From a virus: DNA of 23,731 bases. Both the position numbers and the translations under genes were made by a program. The stretch is taken from IMG/VR virus record IMGVR_UViG_3300027839_000070, positions 1 to 23,731 of that record, one strand, 5' to 3'. Of the stretch, positions 12,647-19,309 are shown piece by piece. How positions within the stretch are numbered: position 1 is the stretch's first letter; every line of letters starts with the position of its first letter. Below the pieces are notes generated by a model. That model made no database searches. It was not told the DNA's origin and saw only the letters and a list, made by a program, of their open reading frames with translations.

Positions 12647-13903
12647 TTATACCCTAAATAAGAATGATGTCGGCTTCTTGTTTTCTAGCACGTTGAACTC
12701 CTGCCAAAGCAGATAGTCGAACGCATCCAGAATGTGGTCGAATCCGCTTTTCTTGTCGCGGACAGATGTGTCTTCTTTATACGTCAGGTTGGATGCCGCC
12801 GTGATGAGCGGCTTGGCGTCCGGGTGAATCCGCACCCGCCTACGTCCGTCGGCTTCATACATGGCGTTTGCGTTGTTCTCGCGGTCGCGCACCGCTGGCG
12901 CTGCCGAAGGTGCCCGCACTTGAAAACCGTATGACTGGATGATGCTGAAGTCGGTCTTGCCCGCTGCGCTGGTCTTCCGCGCCTTCCCACTGGGATCGGG
13001 GCACACAATGACGGTGCGCGTCGGGTAGCGGCGTTTCAGCTCCTCGCACATTTCGTCTGTGTTCGATGTCTGGAGCTCAATCGCGTCTAGGACGTGGCAC
13101 TCATCAGCCGCCTTGACTGCGATTACCGCACTCATCGGGTTCACGTTGAAGTCCATGCCCACATAGATTTCCGCCCCTGTATCTAAAACGCCTTCGTCTA
13201 TGTTGCCGTCTGGGTATGGCCTGTTGATGAACTTTTTGTAGACCCGGCCCTGACCACCGAGGAAGTAGCCGCCTTCCCATATGTGCTCATATGAATCAAT
13301 ATCGAAGCGGCGTAGGCGGTCGGCTTCTGTGTGCATGACGCTCGGACAGAACGGATTGTCCGTAAACGTGTTGTGGGTACGCACCGCGCCTTCTGGTTGA
13401 TCGTTAAAGAACACATCAACAGGGTCAGTCGGCTGGTCCGGGTTCCACGAGAACCAGATTTCGGAGCCCGGTGTGCGGATCGTCGGCAATAATAGAGCTA
13501 ATGACCGCTCGCTAATGCTGTGCGCTTCCTCGACCCATGCACGGCCAAAGCCCTCAAGCGACTTGATACTGTCGTTGGTGTGGTCTTGCATACCCTCGAA
13601 AATCATTAGGCCGTTGCCATCCCTTCGGCGTATCTCCGTCGCGAGGATCTCGAACAAGTGACTGACCCCGAGGGTGTGGATCTTGGACTCGATAAGACTT
13701 TTCGCGGAATATTTGAGCGCGCGTTGCACCTCACGGATACATACCACCCGCAAATCTGGATCGTAAACCATTTCCTCAACAGCGTACTCAGCGAAGAAGT
13801 GACTCTTGCCGCTCGCACGACCACCAGACGCGCCCTTGTAGCGTTTCGGCTCAAGTAGCGGGAGCGCCCATGCAGCCGTGTCAATTTCAAGGCTTCTTGA
13901 CAT
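12647..13903 (-). CDS. terL: Terminase large subunit (Terminase_3/PBSX-like)
   Basis: The packaging motor and nuclease. In the 418-residue product the Walker A-type loop is GGRASGKS (27-34), Walker B with catalytic Glu is RAWVEEAH (121-128), and the coupling motif is FSWNPDQP (151-158). The RNase H-like nuclease part shows YVGMDFNVNP (D251), VIVCPDPSGKAR (D303) and FDHILDAFDYLLW (D389/D393). Length and motif order are complete. It starts at ATG 13901-13903, overlapping the small-subunit gene by 17 bases. The large subunit docks on the portal encoded next and cuts concatemeric DNA. Confidence 0.94.
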   Translation of the reverse strand: MSRSLEIDTAAWALPLLEPKRYKGASGGRASGKSHFFAEYAVEEMVYDPDLRVVCIREVQRALKYSAKSLIESKIHTLGVSHLFEILATEIRRRDGNGLMIFEGMQDHTNDSIKSLEGFGRAWVEEAHSISERSLALLLPTIRTPGSEIWFSWNPDQPTDPVDVFFNDQPEGAVRTHNTFTDNPFCPSVMHTEADRLRRFDIDSYEHIWEGGYFLGGQGRVYKKFINRPYPDGNIDEGVLDTGAEIYVGMDFNVNPMSAVIAVKAADECHVLDAIELQTSNTDEMCEELKRRYPTRTVIVCPDPSGKARKTSAAGKTDFSIIQSYGFQVRAPSAAPAVRDRENNANAMYEADGRRRVRIHPDAKPLITAASNLTYKEDTSVRDKKSGFDHILDAFDYLLWQEFNVLENKKPTSFLFRV

Positions 13904-14294
13904 GAATAATGCGGCGGGTGATTTCAGTTATGATCGGGGCACCGTCAACGCCTGAGTGCTCCACTTGTTGCTTCTCGCCGTACACCTTCGGGAGCACCTT
14001 CGACAGCATCCACTTACGGGTATCCACTTGGAGTCGCGACCGCTGCACGTCCCCGTCAGTGTCCGCTATATCCATGATCTCCTCGGCCCACCGTAGGGCT
14101 TGGGATTGCCGGGCTCGCGCGTATTGGTTGGAAAACCCTTCGCGGTCGCTGATCACCCAGAGGTGTACGGTCGTCCGATTAGGTAACCGCTCGTCCTCGC
14201 AGATAGCGCGCAATGACTCACCGCCGGAGAGGCGTAGACATATCTCGCTAGCTATTTCCTCGGTGTACACCGATGGGCGTCCAGTCTCGGCCAC
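13887..14294 (-). CDS. terS: Terminase small subunit
   Basis: The 135-residue product starts at GTG 14292-14294 directly after the upstream TAG. The order RPSVYTEEIASEICLRLSGG (6-25), ESLRAICEDERLPNRTTVHLW (HTH, about 26-46), SNQYARARQSQALRWAEEI (about 55-73) and RSRLQVDTRKWMLSKVLPKVYG (about 85-106) is the classic small-subunit layout: N-terminal DNA-recognising HTH, a central helical oligomerisation part and 'D.RKW...K..P..YG'. It binds the packaging site and loads the large subunit. Overlap with terL supports joint expression. Confidence 0.92.
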   Translation of the reverse strand: MAETGRPSVYTEEIASEICLRLSGGESLRAICEDERLPNRTTVHLWVISDREGFSNQYARARQSQALRWAEEIMDIADTDGDVQRSRLQVDTRKWMLSKVLPKVYGEKQQVEHSGVDGAPIITEITRRIIHVKKP

Positions 14295-14708
14295 CTACTT
14301 ATTCTGCCCGTCGTCGATCAACCCCAACTCCATCAGAACCATGAGTGCTGCGGGGCTCACGTCTAGGGGGATTTTCTTGCCTGTCTCCGTGTCCTTCGCG
14401 TGTCCCTGCTCGATGCTGGCGATGGGGATGGCCTTAAACGTCGGCGTATCGCACTCCCCCGACATAACCACGCTCCAAGCTTGGAGGAATGGGCCTAGCG
14501 CCTTTCCTTTCACGCTAACGCCTTCCTTGCCCTTCGTTCCGTGTTCTTCTACGAGCTTGAGGCGTTCAGCCTCCGACGGTGCCCATGCGTCATTAAACGC
14601 TGTGTACGAGCGGGTGGCCTCGATTGAGTCCAGTACGGGTAGTCGGTTGGTGGGTCCGCACAATTCCGTGAGCGCGTCCAGTGCCGATTTGATATCGCCG
14701 TTCGTCAT
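14295..14708 (-). CDS. Hypothetical protein (137 aa) heading the packaging operon
   Basis: The start ATG 14706-14708 has AGGAG six bases upstream and is preceded by a promoter-like sequence. The product is soluble and mixed α/β, with DIKSALDALTELCGPTNRLPV at the N-terminus (split), SYTAFNDAWAPSEAERLKLVE near 35-54, KGKALGPFLQAWSVVMSG near 68-84, and a C-terminal helix with SPAALMVLMELGLIDD. No known family is recognised. As first gene of the likely packaging transcript, immediately before terS, it might be a regulator or packaging accessory factor; this is only position-based. Confidence 0.7.
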   Translation of the reverse strand: MTNGDIKSALDALTELCGPTNRLPVLDSIEATRSYTAFNDAWAPSEAERLKLVEEHGTKGKEGVSVKGKALGPFLQAWSVVMSGECDTPTFKAIPIASIEQGHAKDTETGKKIPLDVSPAALMVLMELGLIDDGQNK

Positions 14709-14750
14709 CCAATCTCCTGTTGACTTCCGCGCCCCTTTTGGGTAGCGGTA

Positions 14751-14779
14751 AATTTAGCCGTTGGTGTGGGTGTGGTCAA
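14751..14779 (-). promoter_or_regulatory. Candidate sigma-70-like promoter for packaging/head operon
   Basis: On the minus strand TTGACC (14774-14779) and TAAATT (14751-14756) are 17 bases apart, in an 81-base gap between a zinc-ribbon gene and the first packaging-operon gene. Five of six -35 bases and four of six -10 bases match consensus. It is one of few gaps in the array, and it separates replication from packaging genes. Confidence 0.5.
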
Positions 14780-14789
14780 TCTGCTATCG

Positions 14790-14975
14790 TTACCCCTTCT
14801 CAGGTGTCATTACCCCCTTTAGTGCTTCCTCGGCGTCCAGCCTAGCCTCACACTGCTTGCACTCATAGGCGTTTTGTAGGACGTGCCCCGGTAGTCCGTC
14901 CTCGTCTGCCCAATCGTCTACCGGCCCACAGTCGATGCCGCAGACGCAGCACTCTACCCTCCCTGAATACCTCAT
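14790..14975 (-). CDS. Small zinc-ribbon protein (61 aa)
   Basis: The start ATG 14973-14975 forms ATGA with the stop of the DUF1376 gene. The product carries CCVCGIDCG near residues 9-17 and YECKQCEARLDAEEALKG near 38-55, so two CxxC-type pairs separated by about 25 mostly acidic residues (DDWADEDGLPG). This is a treble-clef or rubredoxin-like metal site. Small proteins of this kind are common after phage replication genes; partner and role are unknown. It closes the replication block, after which a gap with a promoter candidate follows. Confidence 0.72.
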   Translation of the reverse strand: MRYSGRVECCVCGIDCGPVDDWADEDGLPGHVLQNAYECKQCEARLDAEEALKGVMTPEKG

Positions 14976-15961
14976 TCGCTCGCCCGCCTTGCTGTAAGTA
15001 GGTCAATGATCGCCTTCGTCTTTTTCCTTCCGTCGTGCCGTGTGTCAGCCACCGGCATCCTAGCAACGCTTACGTTGACGCTCGGGGCTCCATCGTCAAC
15101 CTTTGCGTTGACATTCAAAGCGGCCACGGCCCGTTTCTCGGCTTCGAGCGCCGACCGCTTCGTTGCTTCCCATTGGGGATCGCCGTCCTTCACGCTTGCC
15201 GCCTCGCTTGTCGGTGGTGGGCGTGATCGCAAACGTCTGACAAAACTGGCGAGGCTTGGCACGTCGAACTCCTCGGTGCGGCCTTTGCTCAACATCTCCA
15301 CGAACGCCTCTGCGACGATCTCCCTGCGTCTTCCGAAGTCTAGACCCTTCACGCTTGGATCGGGCATCGCATTACGGACATCGGCGTACAGGAAGCGCAT
15401 CCGCAGCGTTGCTTTGCTGGCGTGCTCGCTCCCGTGGTGCTTCATGCTGTTCAGTATACCCCTGACGGGTGGAAACTCTGAAAGCATTAAATCCAACCCG
15501 TCCGAGTTATCCACATCGACCGGCTGCTCGTTCTTTCTGTCTTGTTCTTTCTCTACTCTACTCTCCTCTATTGCCATTGGTATCGCATTGCGTTCGCTAT
15601 GCGGTCGTATGCGGTTGCCATTTTCCCCTTTGTTCCAGCGGCTTTCTGCACCCTTTCGACCTGCACGACTGCGGACATCTGCCTTGTTTTCCTGTTCGGC
15701 TCTGATTTCCTCTAGTGCGTGGTTTATCCACATTCCTTCTGCGTCTCGGTCGAAGCACTTGGCAAGCACTGCGCGGACAGTTTCTGGCGCAGCCCTCCCG
15801 ATGTCAGCCAGTTCGATATCATCGTCAGGGATTGAACCTTGCGACCATTCTTCAGTCATCAAAAGAATGTAAATGCCCACCTGCTCGGCAGTCATCCCCC
15901 TGACCTTCCGTGAGGCGTGGAAGCGGTCAACGTAGAACGGGAACCACGGCAGCCTAGCCAC
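14972..15961 (-). CDS. DUF1376 (YdaU-like) replication protein
   Basis: Residues 1-75 hold the DUF1376 domain: MARLPWFPFYVDRFHASRKV, then MTAEQVGIYILLMTEEWSQGSIPDD and ETVRAVLAKCF. This domain is a winged-helix-like module found in phage replication initiation proteins. Residues about 95-155 are a charged linker with RAGRKGAESRWNK, a sequence often following DUF1376. The rest (ILNSMKHHGSEHASKATLRM, REIVAEAFVEMLSKG, LASFVRRLRS) looks helical and basic. It starts at GTG 15959-15961, overlapping the ribbon-helix-helix gene by eight bases. It probably binds the phage origin or recruits host helicase; no helicase or primase motif is present in it. Confidence 0.8.
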   Translation of the reverse strand: MARLPWFPFYVDRFHASRKVRGMTAEQVGIYILLMTEEWSQGSIPDDDIELADIGRAAPETVRAVLAKCFDRDAEGMWINHALEEIRAEQENKADVRSRAGRKGAESRWNKGENGNRIRPHSERNAIPMAIEESRVEKEQDRKNEQPVDVDNSDGLDLMLSEFPPVRGILNSMKHHGSEHASKATLRMRFLYADVRNAMPDPSVKGLDFGRRREIVAEAFVEMLSKGRTEEFDVPSLASFVRRLRSRPPPTSEAASVKDGDPQWEATKRSALEAEKRAVAALNVNAKVDDGAPSVNVSVARMPVADTRHDGRKKTKAIIDLLTARRASE

Positions 15962-16109
15962 CTAACGCCTCCTCTAGCACCGCCCGAACGTATGCCGCGA
16001 CGGAGAGGGAACGGCCTTGTTCCTTGCACCACCGCCGCGCTGCCGTCTGCACCCGCTTCCATAGTGGCGGTTCAATCCAAATATTCCGGCGAAAGTTGAG
16101 CCTAGTCAT
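15954..16109 (-). CDS. Ribbon-helix-helix-like DNA-binding protein (51 aa)
   Basis: A 51-residue frame fills the gap between two genes: its ATG (16107-16109) overlaps the upstream TAG by eight bases and its TAG overlaps the GTG of the next gene by eight. The product MTRLNFRRNIWIEPPLWKRV continues into QTAARRWCKEQGRSLSVAAY and ends VRAVLEEALGG. A short basic strand (NFRRNIWI), a helix (LWKRVQTAARRWCKEQG), 'SLSVAAYVR' and a second helix (AVLEEAL) give the strand-helix-turn-helix order of ribbon-helix-helix (Arc/CopG-like) proteins. It is a plausible transcription regulator of the phage. Confidence 0.75.
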   Translation of the reverse strand: MTRLNFRRNIWIEPPLWKRVQTAARRWCKEQGRSLSVAAYVRAVLEEALGG

Positions 16110-16326
16110 TGCTCTGGCCCTCCATCTCAGCCTTCGCCTCTATAACCCGAAGGATGCCGACAGCATCAAGGGCAGCGTGTACCAGTCGGGTTGCGGTGGC
16201 TGAATCAAAAATGAGTATGGAAACCTCCCCCACACTAAGCGAGGCGAAGTTATCTCCCTCCGTAGCGGACACGTCGCGCACTCTTATTTCTGTGGCGTCC
16301 TTGGTGTGTACCGTTGCGCTCATCAT
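16102..16326 (-). CDS. Hypothetical protein (74 aa)
   Basis: Tightly placed: its ATG (16324-16326) forms ATGA with the stop of a 38-residue membrane-protein gene, and its TAG overlaps the next gene. The product has an N-terminal β part with TEIRVRDVSATEGDNFASLS and VSILIFDSATATRLVHAALD, followed by a helix with GILRVIEAKAEMEG. The β-then-helix layout with an LIFDSATATRLVHAAL core resembles small uncharacterised phage proteins, but no family is assigned. It is soluble with no metal site. Confidence 0.65.
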   Translation of the reverse strand: MMSATVHTKDATEIRVRDVSATEGDNFASLSVGEVSILIFDSATATRLVHAALDAVGILRVIEAKAEMEGQSND

Positions 16327-16439
16327 GGTCGGTTGCTCCGGTAGTACCGCTGAACGTCAGCGAGAATCCAAGCGACGAACACCCCTAGCGTGAACCCGAT
16401 GAATATTGTGATCCAGAAGTCGTATGCGTCACAAACCAT
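16323..16439 (-). CDS. Small single-pass membrane protein (38 aa)
   Basis: A 38-residue frame with a very strong ribosome binding site (AGGGGG, four to five bases before ATG 16437-16439). Its TGA forms ATGA with the next gene, so it fits the operon. The product begins MVCDAYDFWITIFIGFTLGV, continues FVAWILADV and ends RYYRSNRP. One membrane helix runs from about residue 7 to 27, with a basic C-terminal end that would stay in the cytoplasm by the positive-inside rule. It leads the transcript after a gap with a promoter-like sequence. Function unknown. Confidence 0.78.
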   Translation of the reverse strand: MVCDAYDFWITIFIGFTLGVFVAWILADVQRYYRSNRP

Positions 16440-16494
16440 GTTTCCCCCTTGCGTGAGTTACTGAATAGATAATGCGTGTGCGATGGTGGCGCAA
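16437..16494 (-). promoter_or_regulatory. Leader with promoter candidate and shared ACGCAAGGGGG element
   Basis: On the minus strand TTGCGC (16489-16494) and TATCTA (16466-16471) are 17 bases apart. The gap ends with ACGCAAGGGGGAAAC just before the ATG. TTGCGCCAC at its head (16486-16494) and ACGCAAGGGGG at its end recur before the gene starting at 20113. Confidence 0.5.
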
Positions 16495-16833
16495 CTACAG
16501 CGCCTCCAATGTGATTTCAATCCTGCGATTTTTGCGGTCAATCTCCTGGGTAGGCATCACCCATTCGAGGTAGGTAGGCGAGTCATCGACTAGGTATCCC
16601 CGCTTGACTAGCCAGTCCACAGGCCACTTCGCCCGCGACACAAGCCCATCGCCGTCCATCGTAGACCATGTGACTAGGTGTGCTTTGATGACGGCCCGCC
16701 CCGCGAATGGTTCGGGCTTCGGGTTCGGGTAGGTGTCGCACCGGAGCTCGTAATCCTGCCGCTTGCGGTTCTTCGTGCGCCAGTGCATCCGGCTGTTCGC
16801 CATGTTCGGCGGTAGCGGTAGCGTCAGTTTCAT
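16495..16833 (-). CDS. rusA: RusA-type Holliday junction resolvase
   Basis: RusA cuts Holliday junctions formed in phage recombination and replication. The 112-residue product, the usual length, opens MKLTLPLPPNMANSRMHWR, matching the 'LP.PPN.N..MHWR' start of the family. The acidic centre is TMDGDGLVSRAKWPVDWLVK (about 58-77) followed by RGYLVDDSPTYLEW (about 78-91), which corresponds to the 'D.DN....D.L......DD' metal site, though the canonical 'DxDN' is DGDG here. The end RKNRRIEITLEAL is a β strand typical of the fold. The start ATG 16831-16833 forms ATGA with the upstream gene. Confidence 0.85.
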   Translation of the reverse strand: MKLTLPLPPNMANSRMHWRTKNRKRQDYELRCDTYPNPKPEPFAGRAVIKAHLVTWSTMDGDGLVSRAKWPVDWLVKRGYLVDDSPTYLEWVMPTQEIDRKNRRIEITLEAL

Positions 16834-17507
16834 TTGCTCCCCTGGTTACGTCGGCCCGCGTTCCTGCAATCCGTCGAGCAGTAGTTTCGCTTCAAAAACT
16901 TTGACCGTGATTCGGTCTTGGTCCTGCGCCTCAACAATTTCCCGCAGAGACACTTTCGGCCATTCGGCCCACCATTTCGAATTTCAATACCGGCGTCGAT
17001 CAGCACTTGCCTTGTTTTTTGGTAGCCGCGCCGCATCGTGATACGGATTGTGTCAAGCCCCGCGCCCTCTGCATACATGGCGCAAATGTGTTCGCGTTCT
17101 TCGCTGGTGATAGGATTAGGGGCAGCGCCGAGGTTGCCGACGTAAGCCCATTTAGTACGGTGTGCTGCGGAGCAATAGCCCTTCTGACGCTTGCGAAGCA
17201 TGGCACCGCACGGGCATTTCCGGCCTTTTGTCTTATGCGCTGGAAGGGGCATTTGCGACACATTCAGCGCAACTTGGTTGTATAGCCGGTGCCAGCGGGC
17301 AACGTCGTCGGGATCGAACGGGAGCGTTTTGTAGAGCTTGCGCCCCTTCGGGCCAAAAGAGTCAAACACTTTTGTCGCCCCGTAGCGCGGCGACAGCGAG
17401 CTCAAGCACGCATCAGCCGTTAGGTGGTCGGGATCGTCGTGAGCGAGGTTGTGCATCGCGCTGTATAGGAGGTCAGCCGCCCTAACCACACATTCTGCTT
17501 CAGTCAT
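16830..17507 (-). CDS. Putative DNA-binding protein with two zinc fingers flanking an HTH-like segment
   Basis: ATG 17505-17507 is chosen; an ATG 12 bases earlier (17517-17519) is also possible. In the 225-residue product an N-terminal helical part (VVRAADLLYSAMHNLAHDD) precedes a first finger, GRKCPCGAMLRKRQKGYCS (about 94-112), ending AAHRTKW. Then comes ITSEEREHICAMYAEGAGLD with IRITMRRGYQKTRQVLIDAG, which reads as a resolvase-type HTH. A second finger follows, GRKCLCGKLLRRR ... NYCSTDCRNAGRR. The fingers are similar to each other, 'GRKC.CG..L..R....YCS...(H/C)R', and look duplicated. Role unknown; a DNA- or RNA-binding regulator or the binding part of a nuclease is possible. Confidence 0.65.
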   Translation of the reverse strand: MTEAECVVRAADLLYSAMHNLAHDDPDHLTADACLSSLSPRYGATKVFDSFGPKGRKLYKTLPFDPDDVARWHRLYNQVALNVSQMPLPAHKTKGRKCPCGAMLRKRQKGYCSAAHRTKWAYVGNLGAAPNPITSEEREHICAMYAEGAGLDTIRITMRRGYQKTRQVLIDAGIEIRNGGPNGRKCLCGKLLRRRTKTESRSKFLKRNYCSTDCRNAGRRNQGSK

Positions 17508-17607
17508 ACCACCGATCATGTTCTTCTACAGCTTCCCCGATGGCAAGTAAGGCAACTAGCGCGGCCACTACGCCCAATAATACGATGACGGCCAGAAGCA
17601 CCTTCAT
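17500..17607 (-). CDS. Small membrane protein (35 aa)
   Basis: A 35-residue frame, MKVLLAVIVLLGVVAALVAL then LAIGEAVEEHDRWYD, lies in a gap between two genes. Its ATG (17605-17607) forms ATGA with the upstream stop, GAGGTG lies four bases before it, and its TGA overlaps the next ATG (ATGACTGA). Residues 3-23 form one membrane helix, with an acidic tail. There is no Cys for a lipobox. It is the second tiny membrane protein in the replication block; such proteins in phages often target host membrane processes, but nothing in the sequence names a partner. Confidence 0.75.
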   Translation of the reverse strand: MKVLLAVIVLLGVVAALVALLAIGEAVEEHDRWYD

Positions 17608-17861
17608 GCCACACCTCGCCGGATAGCTGGCCGCTGCTTCATTAGCTGGGTAGCTATGTGGTCATCTAGGAACCCGGTGATCACACGCCCGCCCGGTGTG
17701 AACCAAGCCCCCTGCCAGTAGCGCGGGTTGCTTCCCTTCGGCAAGTGCAGCGGCCTCGGGATCGGTGTTGATGTAGTTACTAGCGCATCCTCTAGCATCT
17801 TAATGTGCGTTTCTGCATCCGTGATCGCCTGTTCGTAGCACTCACGTTGTAGGTCATCCAT
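17604..17861 (-). CDS. Hypothetical protein (85 aa)
   Basis: ATG 17859-17861 is chosen because AAGGG lies ten bases upstream; a GTG nine bases earlier (17868-17870) would be too close to that site. The product starts with a helix, MDDLQRECYEQAITDAETHI with KMLEDALVTT, followed by a Pro-rich turn (PIPRPLHLPKG), an aromatic β part (NPRYWQGAWFTPGGRVITGF) and a basic tail. No family is recognised. It begins a new cluster after a 94-base gap with a large inverted repeat and a leader-like element. Confidence 0.65.
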   Translation of the reverse strand: MDDLQRECYEQAITDAETHIKMLEDALVTTSTPIPRPLHLPKGSNPRYWQGAWFTPGGRVITGFLDDHIATQLMKQRPAIRRGVA

Positions 17862-17879
17862 AATTGTCACACCCTTGCG

Positions 17880-17957
17880 TTATGAGAATGTCGGCGGGCG
17901 GCCCCTTCGCGAGCCCAATCCCCTCCTCCTAAGAAGTGGAATTGTCTGCCGCCCGCC
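17880..17957 (-). promoter_or_regulatory. Leader with perfect inverted repeat and SD-led mini-ORF
   Basis: The arms 17893-17902 and 17948-17957 are a perfect 10-base G/C inverted repeat enclosing 45 bases. Inside lies a strong SD (AGGAGGAGGGG on the minus strand, about 17920-17930) that no annotated gene uses. It is followed by TTG 17916-17918, which opens a 12-codon frame (MGSRRGRPPTFS) ending at 17880. This could be an attenuator-type leader for the gene at 17861. A chance SD in a hairpin is the alternative. Confidence 0.35.
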
Positions 17958-17964
17958 AACTTGT

Positions 17965-18315
17965 TTATTTGCTCCACACTCGCACTGGGCGCGCGTGGCA
18001 CTCTGGCCTTGCGCTTTGCTGCCATGAGTCGGTTGGCTTGCAAATGCCCATTGCGCGAGCTCTCGTCATAGCCGCGCCCATTGCTCTTGGTTCCGGTGGC
18101 TTCCCAACCCTAGCCCATACGTCATCGGTCGTGAACAACCCCGAGGGTATAGATCCAATCGCTTCAATCGCGCCGTTGATCCACAACGGAACGGATTGTG
18201 CCACTTGTTCGATGGCCCTGTCGCGTGCTTCGCGGCCCGCATCCAAGTCGAACAGCCCGCCTTGCTTCGGGTCGGTCGAATCGGGCTGTTGCTCGCCTGG
18301 GTCTGAGTAGGTCAT
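17965..18315 (-). CDS. Winged-helix-like protein of phage replication modules (116 aa)
   Basis: ATG 18313-18315 gives an ATGA overlap and is preferred over a longer frame to 18345. The N-terminus is polar (MTYSDPGEQQPDSTD). Then come ARDRAIEQVAQSVPLWINGA, IPSGLFTTDDVWARVGKPPE, PRAMGAAMTRARAMGICKPT and SARPECHARPVRVWSK at the end. 'FTTDDVWA.....P.EPRA.GA.M..A...G...PT.....SARPECHARPV.VW' is a pattern I have seen in small, widespread phage proteins with a winged-helix-like reading. It probably binds DNA, but its role is not defined. Confidence 0.68.
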   Translation of the reverse strand: MTYSDPGEQQPDSTDPKQGGLFDLDAGREARDRAIEQVAQSVPLWINGAIEAIGSIPSGLFTTDDVWARVGKPPEPRAMGAAMTRARAMGICKPTDSWQQSARPECHARPVRVWSK

Positions 18316-18683
18316 GGGTTCGCCGCCTCCCCCCAATCTTGCCACGCTGATTCCACCTCGACAGCTCTGGCTATTGGGTCGAAGTCGTATTTAGCGGCGA
18401 ACGTCTTTTTGCCGCCGTCGTATTCGTCGTGATGCGTCCAGCAAAGCGGGATGATGGTGTCGGCGTCGGCCTTCCTGCTAGCGCCACCGCTTCGGGTGTG
18501 TGCGTTCTCTATCGAGTGCCGCTGACCGGGCCTAGCTTCTTTCGTGTCCCAGCCGCAGACGGCGCACCCCAGCGCCTTCACAAAGGCTACGCGCTCCCTA
18601 GATCCGTAACACCGCTTGAATGCTGCTGCCTTGCGGGACCGTTGCAGCGTGCGCGTCGATGGACCCTTGGCAATGAAGGCCAT
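18312..18683 (-). CDS. HNH/DUF968-like nuclease
   Basis: The 123-residue product has a basic N-terminus (STRTLQRSRKAAAFKRCYG), a zinc pair in LGCAVCGWDTK (C40, C43), a histidine segment HSIENAHTRSGGASRKADAD (about 56-75), and IIPLCWTHHDEYDGGKKTF (about 76-94) with Cys and two His. This is the DUF968/HNH ββα-metal layout: CxxC, 'H....GG...K..D....PLC..HH...H.G'. In phages such proteins sit with RusA and SSB genes and are thought to process recombination junctions. The start shares one base with the upstream stop (TGATG). Confidence 0.8.
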   Translation of the reverse strand: MAFIAKGPSTRTLQRSRKAAAFKRCYGSRERVAFVKALGCAVCGWDTKEARPGQRHSIENAHTRSGGASRKADADTIIPLCWTHHDEYDGGKKTFAAKYDFDPIARAVEVESAWQDWGEAANP

Positions 18684-19309
18684 CAGAAAGGAAGGTCGTT
18701 GCCGTTGTCATAACCGACAGACGAATCCGGTGTAGCGGCTTCTTTCGGCTCACGGTCTTTCACCCTGACGTAACCGGGAATAATCGTCGGGCTTTCGGCT
18801 CCCGGTGGCATCTTGGAACAAGCCAAAATGTTGCAATACGTTCGGTCATTCTTGGTCACTTGTCCGAGCGTCACCCATGCGTCCACGCCCACCAGCACCG
18901 CGACGTTGAAGCCTTCGAGCTCGCTGTCCGTGAACATCTTGCCGCGCCACGCCTCTAGGAACGGTCTCAGTGCGCCGTTCTCGTGTAGGGTCAAGGTCAT
19001 GTACTGATCTACCCACAGCGGGGCGTCGTGGCCTTCCTTGTCCGTATACGTCTGCCCGCCGTAGAACCGCAGACAGATACGGTGCTTTTTGCTGGTGACG
19101 CCCTGCCATGTCATGTCTTGCAACCCGTAGTCGATAAGGTCAATGCATTTCATAGCATACGCACCTGCTGGATGTGGCGGGATGCTCGACACGCCGCCGC
19201 CCACCTTCGCAATCACTTCTTCCATCTTTCCCCCTTGTTTGGGTGCTTCGTCTTCGGGCCACATCGGCGGTGGTCCCGTCATCGGTACTGCTGTCGCTGA
19301 GGTGTTCAT
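18683..19309 (-). CDS. SSB-like single-stranded DNA-binding protein
   Basis: ATG 19307-19309 forms ATGA with the upstream gene. The 208-residue product has a disordered start (TGPPPMWPEDEAPKQGG), then β-rich sequence: IPPHPAGAYAMKCIDLIDYG, HRICLRFYGGQTYTDKEG, LWVDQYMTLTLHENGALRPF and FNVAVLVGVDAWVTLGQVTK. It ends in a low-complexity acidic tail, YDNGNDLPF. A DLPF-type acidic end matches the C-terminal tip of SSB proteins that docks partner enzymes. The body looks like a phage single-stranded DNA-binding or recombination-associated β protein rather than classic SSB. Position among RusA and HNH genes supports this. Confidence 0.65.
   Translation of the reverse strand: MNTSATAVPMTGPPPMWPEDEAPKQGGKMEEVIAKVGGGVSSIPPHPAGAYAMKCIDLIDYGLQDMTWQGVTSKKHRICLRFYGGQTYTDKEGHDAPLWVDQYMTLTLHENGALRPFLEAWRGKMFTDSELEGFNVAVLVGVDAWVTLGQVTKNDRTYCNILACSKMPPGAESPTIIPGYVRVKDREPKEAATPDSSVGYDNGNDLPF

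Noticed and set aside
13909-15872. Long plus-strand open frames (for example 13909-14745 and 15006-15872)
   Set aside because: They lie antisense to well-supported minus-strand genes (TerS, the packaging-operon ORF and the DUF1376 gene), have low-complexity Ser/Arg/Leu-rich products and no ribosome binding sites or known motifs.
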